From the NCBI GenBank assembly GCA_965116435.1, contig OZ220686.1, positions 2,666,001-2,730,000 on the forward strand: a DNA stretch of 64,000 nt. The letters are read 5' to 3'. Made by a program: the position numbers and the translations under genes. Origin of the DNA: VXPQ01 sp965116435. GTDB lineage: Bacteria > Bacteroidota > Rhodothermia > Rhodothermales > VXPQ01. This document shows positions 24,803-32,429 of the stretch, piece after piece. Within the stretch, counting starts at the first letter, position 1, and every line of letters begins with the position of its first letter. Under the pieces are notes generated by a model. It was given only the letters and a program-made list of their open reading frames with translations. It did not search any database and had not been told where the DNA came from.

Positions 24803-24831
24803 GCGAATTTTCCGGACCATTTCTGACAACC

Positions 24832-25428
24832 ATGGAAACAACCGAACTAATGAGCGTCTTGACCCTGGTTGCCGGGGTAGGTTTTGCTGGCGGGCTGAAT
24901 CTGTACGCTACTGTGTTGGCCTTGGGGCTGGCCGGGGTGACAGGAACTGTAGACCTGCCAGGGGACATGGATGTAATTCAGAGCTGGTGGGTCATCGGGG
25001 CCGCAGGCCTGATGTACTGCATAGAGTTCTTCGCGGATAAGATCCCCTGGCTTGATTCGGCCTGGGGCGCTGTCCATACCTTCATTCGTCCTCCTGCGGC
25101 TGCTCTCTTGGGGTTTGAAGCGACGGGAGACGTTACAGGCGTACTGGCTGGCGGTGGTATCGCCATGGCAAGCCACATGTCTAAAGAGGGCTTGCGGGCA
25201 GCGATTAATACGAGTCCCGAGCCGTTCACGAATTCGATTGCATCGGTCGGAGAAGACGTGTCGGCATTAGGTGCTTTATGGCTGGTTTTTGCCAATCCTT
25301 GGTTGTTCCTCGTCTTGCTGGTAATCTTCCTCCTGGTCTTTGCAATTCTCTTTCACAAGATTTGGAAATTCTGGAAAAAAAGAAAGGAGAGGAAGCGAGC
25401 AAAAAAGAAGGACGAGAACGATGAATAA
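24832..25428 (+). CDS. DUF4126 integral membrane protein, copy 2
   Basis: This 198-residue protein is identical to copy 1 (20199-20792) over almost its full length; differences lie in the basic C-terminal tail (RAKKKDENDE instead of RAKREGRER) and at silent sites. The near identity at nucleotide level across 590 bp, compared with the much greater divergence of the Uma2 copies, points to recent duplication or ongoing gene conversion. Polytopic inner-membrane protein of unknown function. Confidence 0.85.
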   Translation: METTELMSVLTLVAGVGFAGGLNLYATVLALGLAGVTGTVDLPGDMDVIQSWWVIGAAGLMYCIEFFADKIPWLDSAWGAVHTFIRPPAAALLGFEATGDVTGVLAGGGIAMASHMSKEGLRAAINTSPEPFTNSIASVGEDVSALGALWLVFANPWLFLVLLVIFLLVFAILFHKIWKFWKKRKERKRAKKKDENDE

Positions 25429-25541
25429 ATCAATTCATTTACTTTGTCGATGGCGTAACGGAAACAGTCAGAGCCTACTCCCGGAACCGATTTCGACGCT
25501 TTACCATCGTTGATGCAGGCCGGAACCTTGGGCGCCGGCCC

Positions 25542-26135
25542 CTAAAACAATTCTCCCACCCCGACAGCGAACCCCGGCAATACGTCCGGGTCTTCAAGGA
25601 GGTCTCCTTCCTGGAAGATTTTTTCCGAGCCGTCCGCTCGGTGGATGGTTACGGTGCGGGTTTTCGGGTCCACGATCCAGACGCGCAACGCGCCCGCGCT
25701 GAAATAATCATGGGTTTTGTCACGCATTTCTCCGGGCCTGTTTGATGGAGAAAGGATTTCGATGGCTATTTCGGGTGCTCCCGGCGCCCAGCGTCCCGGC
25801 GTGTCTTCCCAGGGTTGTGGTTCAAGGAAAACAGCAATATCCGGCCGACGGACGGTTGCCGGGTTCGTGCTGACGATGCAATCCATTTCCACCGCCACAT
25901 CGCCGCATCCGGTTCGCCTGGTCCAGTCTCCAAGGTGCCATACTAAACGGCTGTGCACGAACACATGCGGATAACCCGGCCCGGGCTCCTGCACAACCAT
26001 CCGGCCCCGGACCAGTTCGTACCGGTATCCGCCCTCCGGTTCCTCTAACTGCGCATATTCTTCTACCGTCATCGGGCGGGGCGGAGCGGCGTACCGGATA
26101 TTCCGTACGCGGGCTTGAGCGGGTGCGTTTTTCAT
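25542..26135 (-). CDS. Uma2-family (DUF820) putative endonuclease, copy 3
   Basis: The 197-residue copy is the same subtype as copy 1, with the same central region (WHLGDWTRRTGCGDVAVEMD, RRPDIAVFLEPQPWEDTPG). A local difference, GEMRDKTHDYFSAGALRVW, changes the usual KIRDYFEAG segment, so the conserved Lys is kept but the neighbourhood is altered. It starts at the ATG at 26135 with the Shine-Dalgarno sequence AAGGAG upstream, and is divergent from small membrane gene 4. Confidence 0.87.
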   Translation of the reverse strand: MKNAPAQARVRNIRYAAPPRPMTVEEYAQLEEPEGGYRYELVRGRMVVQEPGPGYPHVFVHSRLVWHLGDWTRRTGCGDVAVEMDCIVSTNPATVRRPDIAVFLEPQPWEDTPGRWAPGAPEIAIEILSPSNRPGEMRDKTHDYFSAGALRVWIVDPKTRTVTIHRADGSEKIFQEGDLLEDPDVLPGFAVGVGELF

Positions 26136-26374
26136 GGTACACGTCTCCTTAAAACCAAAGGACCAAGCAGGATTTGTTTGAGAAATTACAGGGACCTGTT
26201 TTGTTCCGATCTATACACCTCTTAATCGGGCATGCAAGGCAAGAAATGCGGGTTTTGGGGAATCGTGCGGAGGGGAAGGCCCGCGGGAAGTTTTTTCGAG
26301 GCAGGCTGGAACCTTGGGCGTCCGTCCGGGTGTTTCCTGTCTTGTCAGCGGACGATCAAAACGTGAGGTGCAAG

Positions 26375-26767
26375 ATGAAAGACAGGGAGCAGAGCAGGGA
26401 ACGGAAGGACGTAATAGCCGCGAGCGTTCTCGTGGTAACGTTCGCCGGGTTGCTATTCGGTTTTTACAACGGCATCCGTGCGGATATGCGAGACATGCGG
26501 GTGGAGATGCGGACGGAAATGCAGGCAATGAACAACACGCTGGCCGATGTACGGGAACGGTTGGCCGTAATCGAAACGCATATCGGGATTGAACCTCCGC
26601 GTCCGGCTGAGCAAAGCCCAGTCGAGAATGACGTAGTTGAGGAAGGCGCAGTCGAGCAAGGCCGAACGGTGAAGGTTGTCCGGGCCCTGGTTCCCGCCCC
26701 CTTGACGTGGTTGCTGGACGTATACCATGTCCGCTCGGTCAGGAACGCATCCTCTCTCTCCTCCTGA
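26375..26767 (+). CDS. Small membrane-anchored coiled-coil protein, paralogue 4 of 4
   Basis: This is the longest paralogue, with 130 residues, carrying a short in-frame repeat at the N-terminus (MKDREQSRERKDV) and an expanded coiled coil (MRDMRVEMRTEMQAMNNTL). One membrane segment follows the basic N-terminus. The Shine-Dalgarno sequence GAGGTG precedes the ATG at 26375. Head to head with Uma2 copy 3. Downstream spacer DNA matches that after paralogue 2 and leads to Uma2 copy 4. Confidence 0.65.
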   Translation: MKDREQSRERKDVIAASVLVVTFAGLLFGFYNGIRADMRDMRVEMRTEMQAMNNTLADVRERLAVIETHIGIEPPRPAEQSPVENDVVEEGAVEQGRTVKVVRALVPAPLTWLLDVYHVRSVRNASSLSS

Positions 26768-27001
26768 TCGGGCAAGTAACGTTTTCCGAGAGTCTGCAAT
26801 TCGTACGCTCTATTTGTGGGGAATACAAGGGGTAAAATCTAATAATATCCCCCACTTTTCGCTTGAAATATCGCTTCAAGACCCGAAATTACGTGAAAAT
26901 GGGCCTTTATGCAAGGATTTGGACTCCCAGTGGGGAGCCAGCATGCGTTCGTCCCTGACAGACATTTTTCGAGTTCGAACGGAGTCCTGTGGCCGCTGTC
27001 C

Positions 27002-27595
27002 CTAAAACAATTCTCCCACCCCGACAGCGAACCCCGGCAATACGTCCGGGTCTTCAAGGAGGTCTCCTTCCCGGAAGATCGTTTCCGAGCCGTCCGCTCG
27101 ATGGATGGTTACGGTGCGGGTTTTCGGGTCCACGATCCAGACGCGCAGTGCATCCGCCTCGAAGTAATCACGGATTTTTTCGCGCATTTCCCCGGGCCTG
27201 TTCGAAGGCGAGAGAATCTCAATGGCCACATCCGGCGCGCCGCGTATCCAGTTGCCGGGCTCGCCTTCCCAGGATCGCCGTTTCAGCAAAACCGCGATAT
27301 CCGGCCCGCGAACTGTGGCCGGACGGTCGCTGATAATACAGCCGACCGGTCCCAGTATCACTCCTTCTCCGAACGCTTCCATCCAGTCGCAGAGGCGCCA
27401 TATCAATGTACTCTGACTCGATCCATGCCCATACCCTGTGACAGGTTCCTGCACGACCATCCGTCCCCGGATCAGTTCGTACCGGTATCCGTCGTCCGGT
27501 TCGTCCAGCCGCGCATATTCCTCCAGCGTCATCGGACGGGGCGGGGCGGCGTAGCGGATAGCGCGCAAGCGAGTTTGGGTGAGTGCGTTTTTCAT
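27002..27595 (-). CDS. Uma2-family (DUF820) putative endonuclease, copy 4
   Basis: The 197-residue copy, of the same central subtype as copy 2, is the last of the array. The putative catalytic set is present (RGPDIAVLLKRRSWE, DVAIEILSPSN, KIRDYFEADALRVWIVD). The start is the ATG at 27595 with AAGGAG upstream; the frame opens at 27619. Unlike the other three it has no intact small membrane gene opposite: the shared upstream spacer decays within about 130 bp and runs into the remnant of an OLD-like ATPase. Confidence 0.87.
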   Translation of the reverse strand: MKNALTQTRLRAIRYAAPPRPMTLEEYARLDEPDDGYRYELIRGRMVVQEPVTGYGHGSSQSTLIWRLCDWMEAFGEGVILGPVGCIISDRPATVRGPDIAVLLKRRSWEGEPGNWIRGAPDVAIEILSPSNRPGEMREKIRDYFEADALRVWIVDPKTRTVTIHRADGSETIFREGDLLEDPDVLPGFAVGVGELF

Positions 27596-27734
27596 GGGAC
27601 ACGTCTCCTTAAAAACCAAAGCGCCGGATACGGCCTGTTAAAAAAGTAAGGCGTGCGCTTTGTTCCGTTTCATCCCCAGCAATTTTCCCGATGCCGCGAT
27701 GCACCCGGACCCTTGGCGTGCGGGTTTGGCTTCT

Positions 27735-28066
27735 TCAGGATTTTCTGCGTTCCATGGATTCCACCCGCCCGGCGACATCGCCGATAGCATCCAGTTTTTC
27801 GCTAATTTCGGAGGCTATTTCGTGGTCGGGAACATAGGCCGTGAGTTCGTAGAATTGCTTCTTGGCCATGATGTTGGGCAAATCCAGTTTCTTGAAATAC
27901 GCCTCGAAAAGCGGCGTCAGAAAATCGTCGCTTACCTTGGCGTCGGGTGTCCAGGGGCGGACCTCTTCCCGGAGTTGTTCGGCCCTATGAACACCACGGG
28001 GCTTCCCAGCTCAATATCGACCTTGTCGAAGCGTTTGAAGTTGCGAATGGTCAGCCTGGTCAGCAT
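27735..28066 (-). pseudogene. OLD/RecF-like ATPase remnant with internal deletion at Walker A
   Basis: The minus strand from the ATG at 28066 (Shine-Dalgarno sequence TAGGAG) reads MLTRLTIRNFKRFDKVDIEL, then VVFIGPNNSGK, a typical SMC/OLD-family N-terminus through Walker A. Right after the lysine the sequence jumps, in a different frame, to a C-terminal piece (VRPWTPDAKVSDDFLTPLFE to VESMERRKS, stop 27735-27737). The ATPase core, signature motif and any TOPRIM domain are missing. Intact relatives are 500-700 residues, so most of the gene was lost in one deletion. The junction lies in CTCCGGGAAG, which reads sensibly in both frames, suggesting a short-homology event. Confidence 0.7.
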
Positions 28067-28123
28067 AATCAGGCTCTCCTAACGTTCGTTTTCGTCCTGC
28101 CCAAAATACCCCGCCTTCACCCA

Positions 28124-29818
28124 CTAAGCAAACCAGTGCAGCATCTTTTGCTCTTTTGCGGCGGTGGCGTCTTTTTGCAGCCGTTCGCGCGCTTCCAGCA
28201 CTTTCTCCACGATGATTTCCACGCTTTCCTCGTTCACGAACGGGGACATGATGTAGGATTTCATGGCCACGACGGGGTCTCCATAGGCGGTATGCCGGTA
28301 ACAGTCCGTCAGGGACAGCAACACGCCTCGCCCCGCCATGGCTTCCTTGTGCACGTACGCAGACACCTTCCGGTTGTAGTCGTTGTACGCAAGCAGGGCA
28401 TCCCGGCAGGCAGGGTCCGTGAACTCTTTTCGCCGGTTCGTGAACGTTGTAAGTACTTCCTTGCCAGGAGGATACACCCGGAATAACGTGACCGGCCCGA
28501 AATTATCCCGATTCAGCACGATAGCGCCCTCGTGTCCCTCAAGATGCTCCCGCAGCAGCTGCGCCATTTCCACGAGATGCCCGATCAGGGCGCGTATCCC
28601 CTGTATTCCCAGCAATCGGTAATTGGCCAGCGCCGCCATGGGCCCCGCCCCGGACCGGGACGTCTCCAGCGTGTACATGCCCGGCTTGTATTCCCCGAAT
28701 TGATAGAGGTAGGGCATCAATTCCCGGTCGCGCTTCAGGAGCCGGAGGTCTTTGTAGTCCTTGACCAGAATAAGGCTGGATATATACGGCGTAAAACCGG
28801 TCTTGTGGAAATCCACGCCCACGGAATCGGCGAGCGGGAGATGACGTATTTGCCCACAGGCGCCTGCCAGCGCCCGCAGGGTCCGGGGCCGGAATCCCAG
28901 TTCGTTTTTTTCGAAATCGTAGTCGTTGAAGACGGACCAGGCCCATCCGATGACGGCGTCGGCGTGTACGTGCGGGCGGTAGGGCAGATCGAATTCCTCG
29001 ACCAGCGCATCCCGCAGCGCCACAATGGCCCGCAGGTCGTCCACGCCGAACGCATCCGTGCTGCCCATCGTCGCAATGAAGGCCGCGATCTTTTTGCCGT
29101 CTTGCAGCGCCTTGCGCGCCGCTTCTTCCAGCAGGCGCAGGTCGATTTCGTTTTCGGGCGTGGTGGGGATGGAAACCACCTGATCCGATCCCATCCCGAT
29201 CCACCCCGCAATGCTGTATGCGCAGTAATGCCCTGTGTCCGCCACGAACAGCACGGCTTTTTCGGACAATCCTTGCCGCAGACTGCCCGGACAGGCTTTT
29301 TCCAGCCCCATCCGAATTCCATACAGCGAAGTACCCGTGCCGCCGAACGTGAACACGCCCGCCGCCTGTTCCTGATCGTACCCGATGAGTCCCGCCGTGA
29401 TGCCGGCGGCTTCGACCTCCGCCTGCGCAAAAAGCCGGCTGTGTTCGTCCCACCCCAGGTTGGGATTGTGCAGGGCGGCGAGCAATACCCCGATCACGCT
29501 GGGAATGGTGGGCGGAGCGATTACGTTTTGCTGCGTGCGTGGATGTCCGACGACGGTCATGCCCCGCAGGTAGCCTACGAGTTCGGACGTTACCTCCTCC
29601 ACGGAGGACATGCCTTCGGGTAATTCGGCGTGCCGCGCTTGCTCGTAGTCCGGCTCCACGAGGGGGCCGAGCATGGGCAAGTGCATTTTCAGGGCGTCCA
29701 CCTGGTTCAGCGCATTCATGAACGAATGCACCAGATACGAATCGTGAATCCGATCGGAAGTCGGCTGGGGAAATGCGAGTCGTATATTCTGTATGAGCTC
29801 TTTGTATGGTGCGGCCAT
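28124..29818 (-). CDS. PLP-dependent decarboxylase (group II; glutamate/aspartate/aromatic amino acid type)
   Basis: This 564-residue fold-type-I PLP enzyme starts at the ATG at 29818, chosen for the Shine-Dalgarno-like GAGAGGTGG upstream. Motifs visible are GGTGTSLYGIR (phosphate-binding region, about 165), HVHADAVIGWAW (Asp that pairs with the pyridine nitrogen), and VDFHKTGFTPY, whose Lys forms the Schiff base. Group II decarboxylases make GABA, beta-alanine or biogenic amines from amino acids; the substrate cannot be told here. It stands alone, downstream of the decayed toxin remnant on the same strand. Confidence 0.87.
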   Translation of the reverse strand: MAAPYKELIQNIRLAFPQPTSDRIHDSYLVHSFMNALNQVDALKMHLPMLGPLVEPDYEQARHAELPEGMSSVEEVTSELVGYLRGMTVVGHPRTQQNVIAPPTIPSVIGVLLAALHNPNLGWDEHSRLFAQAEVEAAGITAGLIGYDQEQAAGVFTFGGTGTSLYGIRMGLEKACPGSLRQGLSEKAVLFVADTGHYCAYSIAGWIGMGSDQVVSIPTTPENEIDLRLLEEAARKALQDGKKIAAFIATMGSTDAFGVDDLRAIVALRDALVEEFDLPYRPHVHADAVIGWAWSVFNDYDFEKNELGFRPRTLRALAGACGQIRHLPLADSVGVDFHKTGFTPYISSLILVKDYKDLRLLKRDRELMPYLYQFGEYKPGMYTLETSRSGAGPMAALANYRLLGIQGIRALIGHLVEMAQLLREHLEGHEGAIVLNRDNFGPVTLFRVYPPGKEVLTTFTNRRKEFTDPACRDALLAYNDYNRKVSAYVHKEAMAGRGVLLSLTDCYRHTAYGDPVVAMKSYIMSPFVNEESVEIIVEKVLEARERLQKDATAAKEQKMLHWFA

Positions 29819-29879
29819 ATTCCACCTCTCGTGTGCATAGTAAAATATTCCGCCGGGAAGCATTCAACCGGCGCGCTTT

Positions 29880-30108
29880 CGTCTATTTTATACGAAAGAG
29901 GGTTCCCGGGGAATGCGGTGAGATTGTGTTCTCGAACGCTGCGTAGCAGTTCGATATTCGCAAGGGGGGGGGGATTTCCCGATCTCCGACGCTGTGACGA
30001 TAGCGACATCGTAGTAATGCCGCGAGATCCGGTCTTTATCGGCCTGCAAGCGGCCTTCATTTCGGTATCCGCAATGAGGGCCGTGCTCGTAGGCCATGCC
30101 CGACTTTA
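29880..30108 (-). pseudogene. AbiEii-like nucleotidyltransferase toxin, C-terminal remnant split by a C10 run
   Basis: On the minus strand one frame reads DKDRISRHYYDVAIVTASEIG, matching the HYYD region of AbiEii/DUF1814 toxins. It then runs into ten C (29964-29973). The continuation typical of the family, LANIELLRSVREHNLTAF, follows in another frame. A tract of nine or twelve C would join the two. The N-terminal nucleotidyltransferase domain and any AbiEi antitoxin are absent, so this is a remnant. The family match is from memory of the motif pattern. Confidence 0.5.
29964..29973 (+). repeat. Poly-G tract (10 G)
   Basis: Ten consecutive G (C on the minus strand) lie inside the AbiEii-like remnant, where they cause the frame break. 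This is the third long G run in the accessory island. Confidence 0.9.
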
Positions 30109-30133
30109 ACCGCCGCGCCGTGCCGCGCCGCAG

Positions 30134-30586
30134 TTATTCCACCGTCACGGTGATTTTTTCCGACAGGATTGGTGTTTCGTGGGGGATGTGGTTTTTGTCT
30201 CCAAGCAACAGTTGCAGGGTATAGACGCCGGGCTCCAGTTCCAGCGTGGTTTCCGTCTGGCCCTTGCCGAAATGGATGTGGTTTTCGTCGGTGGGGACGG
30301 GCATGTTCATGGGCGGCAACTCCTCGGCATTGACCAGTAGGTGATGATGCCCTGTGTCGGGATATTCGATGCCCGCGGGGGCTACGCCCATCCCTTTCAG
30401 GCCAAACACGACATGCACCTTCCCGCCCTCAAGGGTGGCGCCGTCTTCAGGGCTGATGATATATGCTGCCGCGCCTTCGGGCGAAGCGGTGCGGGGCATT
30501 TCCTGCGCGTACGTCGTGTGTGCAAGGAATCCGGCGGCGGCGAGCAGGCAGAGAACGAGGCGGGCGAAGGAGCGAAGGAGCGTCAT
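30134..30586 (-). CDS. DUF4399 exported protein
   Basis: The 150-residue product from the ATG at 30586 has a signal peptide of about 28 residues (ending TTYAQ) and one DUF4399 domain. Family hallmarks are YIISPEDGATL, VHVVFGLKGMGVAPAG, GHHHLLVN and HFGKGQTETTLEL followed by LQLLLGDKNHIPH. The His-rich loop could bind metal. DUF4399 proteins are periplasmic or secreted with unknown function. The frame extends 15 residues further, but the start with a clean signal peptide is preferred. Confidence 0.87.
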   Translation of the reverse strand: MTLLRSFARLVLCLLAAAGFLAHTTYAQEMPRTASPEGAAAYIISPEDGATLEGGKVHVVFGLKGMGVAPAGIEYPDTGHHHLLVNAEELPPMNMPVPTDENHIHFGKGQTETTLELEPGVYTLQLLLGDKNHIPHETPILSEKITVTVE

Positions 30587-30756
30587 GGCAAGCGGGGAGA
30601 AAAGGTGTATATGAACAATGCGGCGCCGCAAAGCAGAAGCGACGGCGTCGGGTCTGGCGCCGAGACAAAATAGGCGATTGCCGCCTCTTTATTCAAACGA
30701 ATTTCCGATTTTCCGCAGACGAGGGGTCGGAAAGAGATGTTTGCCCCCAACGTCGC

Positions 30757-31659
30757 CTACCCCACGACCGCCACGCCGCTATGCGCAGTTTCCTGGCGGT
30801 ACAGGTCTGCAAGGCGTTGCGTTACGGGCCCGATGCGTCCGGGTCCGATCGTCCGCCCGTCCAGCCGGGTGACGCCCGCCAGTTCGCCCATCGTGCCGGT
30901 GCAGAACATCTCGTCTGCGGCGTACGCATCCGTTAAGGACAGATTCCGCACGTCCGAAGCGATATCGTGCGCCGCGCACAAGTCCAGCACGACCTGGCGC
31001 GTAATGCCTTCCGGGCACGCATGGGTATGCCCCGTCAGCACCCTACCGTTCTTTACCAGAAAAAGGTGCGTGGCGTTCGTTTCGGCGATGAATCCGCTTC
31101 GGTCCAGCATCAGCGCATCGTCCGCGCCCGCCGCATTCGCCTCTATCTTGGCCAGGATGGACTGAAGCAGGTTTCCGTGATGAATTTTCGGGTCCAGGCA
31201 ATCGGGCGGAAACCGCCGGACGGAGCTGGTGACGAGCGACAACCCGTCGGTCGGGTACACCGGGGCCTTGTATTCGGCCAGCACGATCAGGGTTGGGCCG
31301 CTCTGGTTCAGTCGCGGGTCCATGCCCGACGTGATTTTCACCCCCCGGGTCAGCGACAAGCGGATGTGCACCCCGTCCCGCATCCCGTTGGCCTCCAGCG
31401 TGCGCCGCACCTCTTGGATTATTTCTTCGTGCGAGGGAATGACGGCGAAGGCCAGCGCCTGCGCCGACGCCTTCAGCCGGTCCAGGTGTTCGACGAGGCG
31501 AAAAATGCGCCCCTCGTAGAGCCGAAGCCCTTCCCATACCAGGTCTCCGCCCTGCACCGCGCTGTCGAACGGACTGACGCCCGCCTTGTCCCGGGGCGTC
31601 AGGACGCCGTTGATGTTGATCAGGATATTCCGGTTGCGCTCGTCGAAGGTCTGGAGCAT
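30757..31659 (-). CDS. Class IV aminotransferase (branched-chain / D-amino-acid type)
   Basis: The 300-residue PLP enzyme of fold type IV has the family regions VSPFDSAVQGGDLVWEGLRLY near the N-terminus, the PLP lysine in LDPKIHHGNLLQS (about residue 157), FIAETNATHLFLVKNG, and EMFCTGTMGELAGV. Such enzymes transaminate branched-chain or D-amino acids, or act as lyases; specificity is not decided here. It is the last gene of a compact three-gene operon, starting one base after the sulfotransferase stop. Confidence 0.87.
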   Translation of the reverse strand: MLQTFDERNRNILININGVLTPRDKAGVSPFDSAVQGGDLVWEGLRLYEGRIFRLVEHLDRLKASAQALAFAVIPSHEEIIQEVRRTLEANGMRDGVHIRLSLTRGVKITSGMDPRLNQSGPTLIVLAEYKAPVYPTDGLSLVTSSVRRFPPDCLDPKIHHGNLLQSILAKIEANAAGADDALMLDRSGFIAETNATHLFLVKNGRVLTGHTHACPEGITRQVVLDLCAAHDIASDVRNLSLTDAYAADEMFCTGTMGELAGVTRLDGRTIGPGRIGPVTQRLADLYRQETAHSGVAVVG

Positions 31660-31660
31660 G

Positions 31661-32425
31661 TCAGGCCGTAATGCGGTGGCGGTATAACGTTTCGTATAAA
31701 GGGCGGCAGGTTTCGACCAGGGTGCGCAGCGCCGGAGGAACGTCCCGCTTCGCCGGCGCAGGAGGCCTGAAACCCGTTGAGGAGGCCACCTGATCGTACC
31801 AGTGGGGCGCCCAGACGCCGTCTTCAGGCCGCAATCCGGGTTCCCAGGAGAGCATGGCCGACGTCCAGGGTACGCCGAGGGCCTCGCAGAGTTTTTCCAG
31901 TACGCCCGCCGGATTCTCCAGCACGTCCCGCGCGTCGATCACCGGCGCCGGGCGGCCCGTTTTTTGCGCAATGCGGTGGTACAGGGCGCATTGATTCGGC
32001 AGGCCGGTATCGTCCGGCCCGGGATTGCCCGTGACGCGCGCCAGCGACGTCGCCATTTCCGCCGGATCGCGAATCAGGAAAGCGTGTCGTAGCCGATCCA
32101 GCCAGGGCCCTTCCATTTCCGGGAGGAGATGGTGCGCCATATGTTTCTGGTAGTGGATGTATTTCCTTGGGGGCGCCTCCCGATTTCCGGTTCCGCCGGT
32201 CAGCCGCGCCACCGCCTTGCGCCAGTCCGTTTCGCCCTGCGCAATGATTTCGTCGCGTCCGGGATGCGGAGCACCCGTCTTCAGCAAATAATGCGCATAC
32301 AACGGCTCGTCCGTGACGAGCGTATCGCCGCGGGCTTGCCATGCACGCATCAGGGCCGTCGAAATGTTGCGCGGCCCCGACCACATAGCGATGCGAATCA
32401 CGGAATGTTCAGGCGAAGCATGCAA
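31661..32425 (-). CDS. Sulfotransferase-like protein
   Basis: The 254-residue cytoplasmic protein contains both PAPS-binding motifs: the 5'-phosphosulfate loop SGPRNIST (residues 16-23) and the 3'-phosphate motif FLIRDPAEMATSLA. The sequence is of the short family often found beside class IV aminotransferases, as here, suggesting a joint pathway that modifies a small amino-acid-derived molecule. Substrate unknown. It lies 4 bp after the Gfo/Idh oxidoreductase and 1 bp before the aminotransferase. Confidence 0.8.
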   Translation of the reverse strand: MHASPEHSVIRIAMWSGPRNISTALMRAWQARGDTLVTDEPLYAHYLLKTGAPHPGRDEIIAQGETDWRKAVARLTGGTGNREAPPRKYIHYQKHMAHHLLPEMEGPWLDRLRHAFLIRDPAEMATSLARVTGNPGPDDTGLPNQCALYHRIAQKTGRPAPVIDARDVLENPAGVLEKLCEALGVPWTSAMLSWEPGLRPEDGVWAPHWYDQVASSTGFRPPAPAKRDVPPALRTLVETCRPLYETLYRHRITA

Positions 32426-32429
32426 GGCG

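Noticed and set aside
27660..28082. 140-codon plus-strand frame next to Uma2 copy 4
   Set aside because: The minus strand carries the OLD-like N- and C-terminal pieces; the plus frame is their complement.
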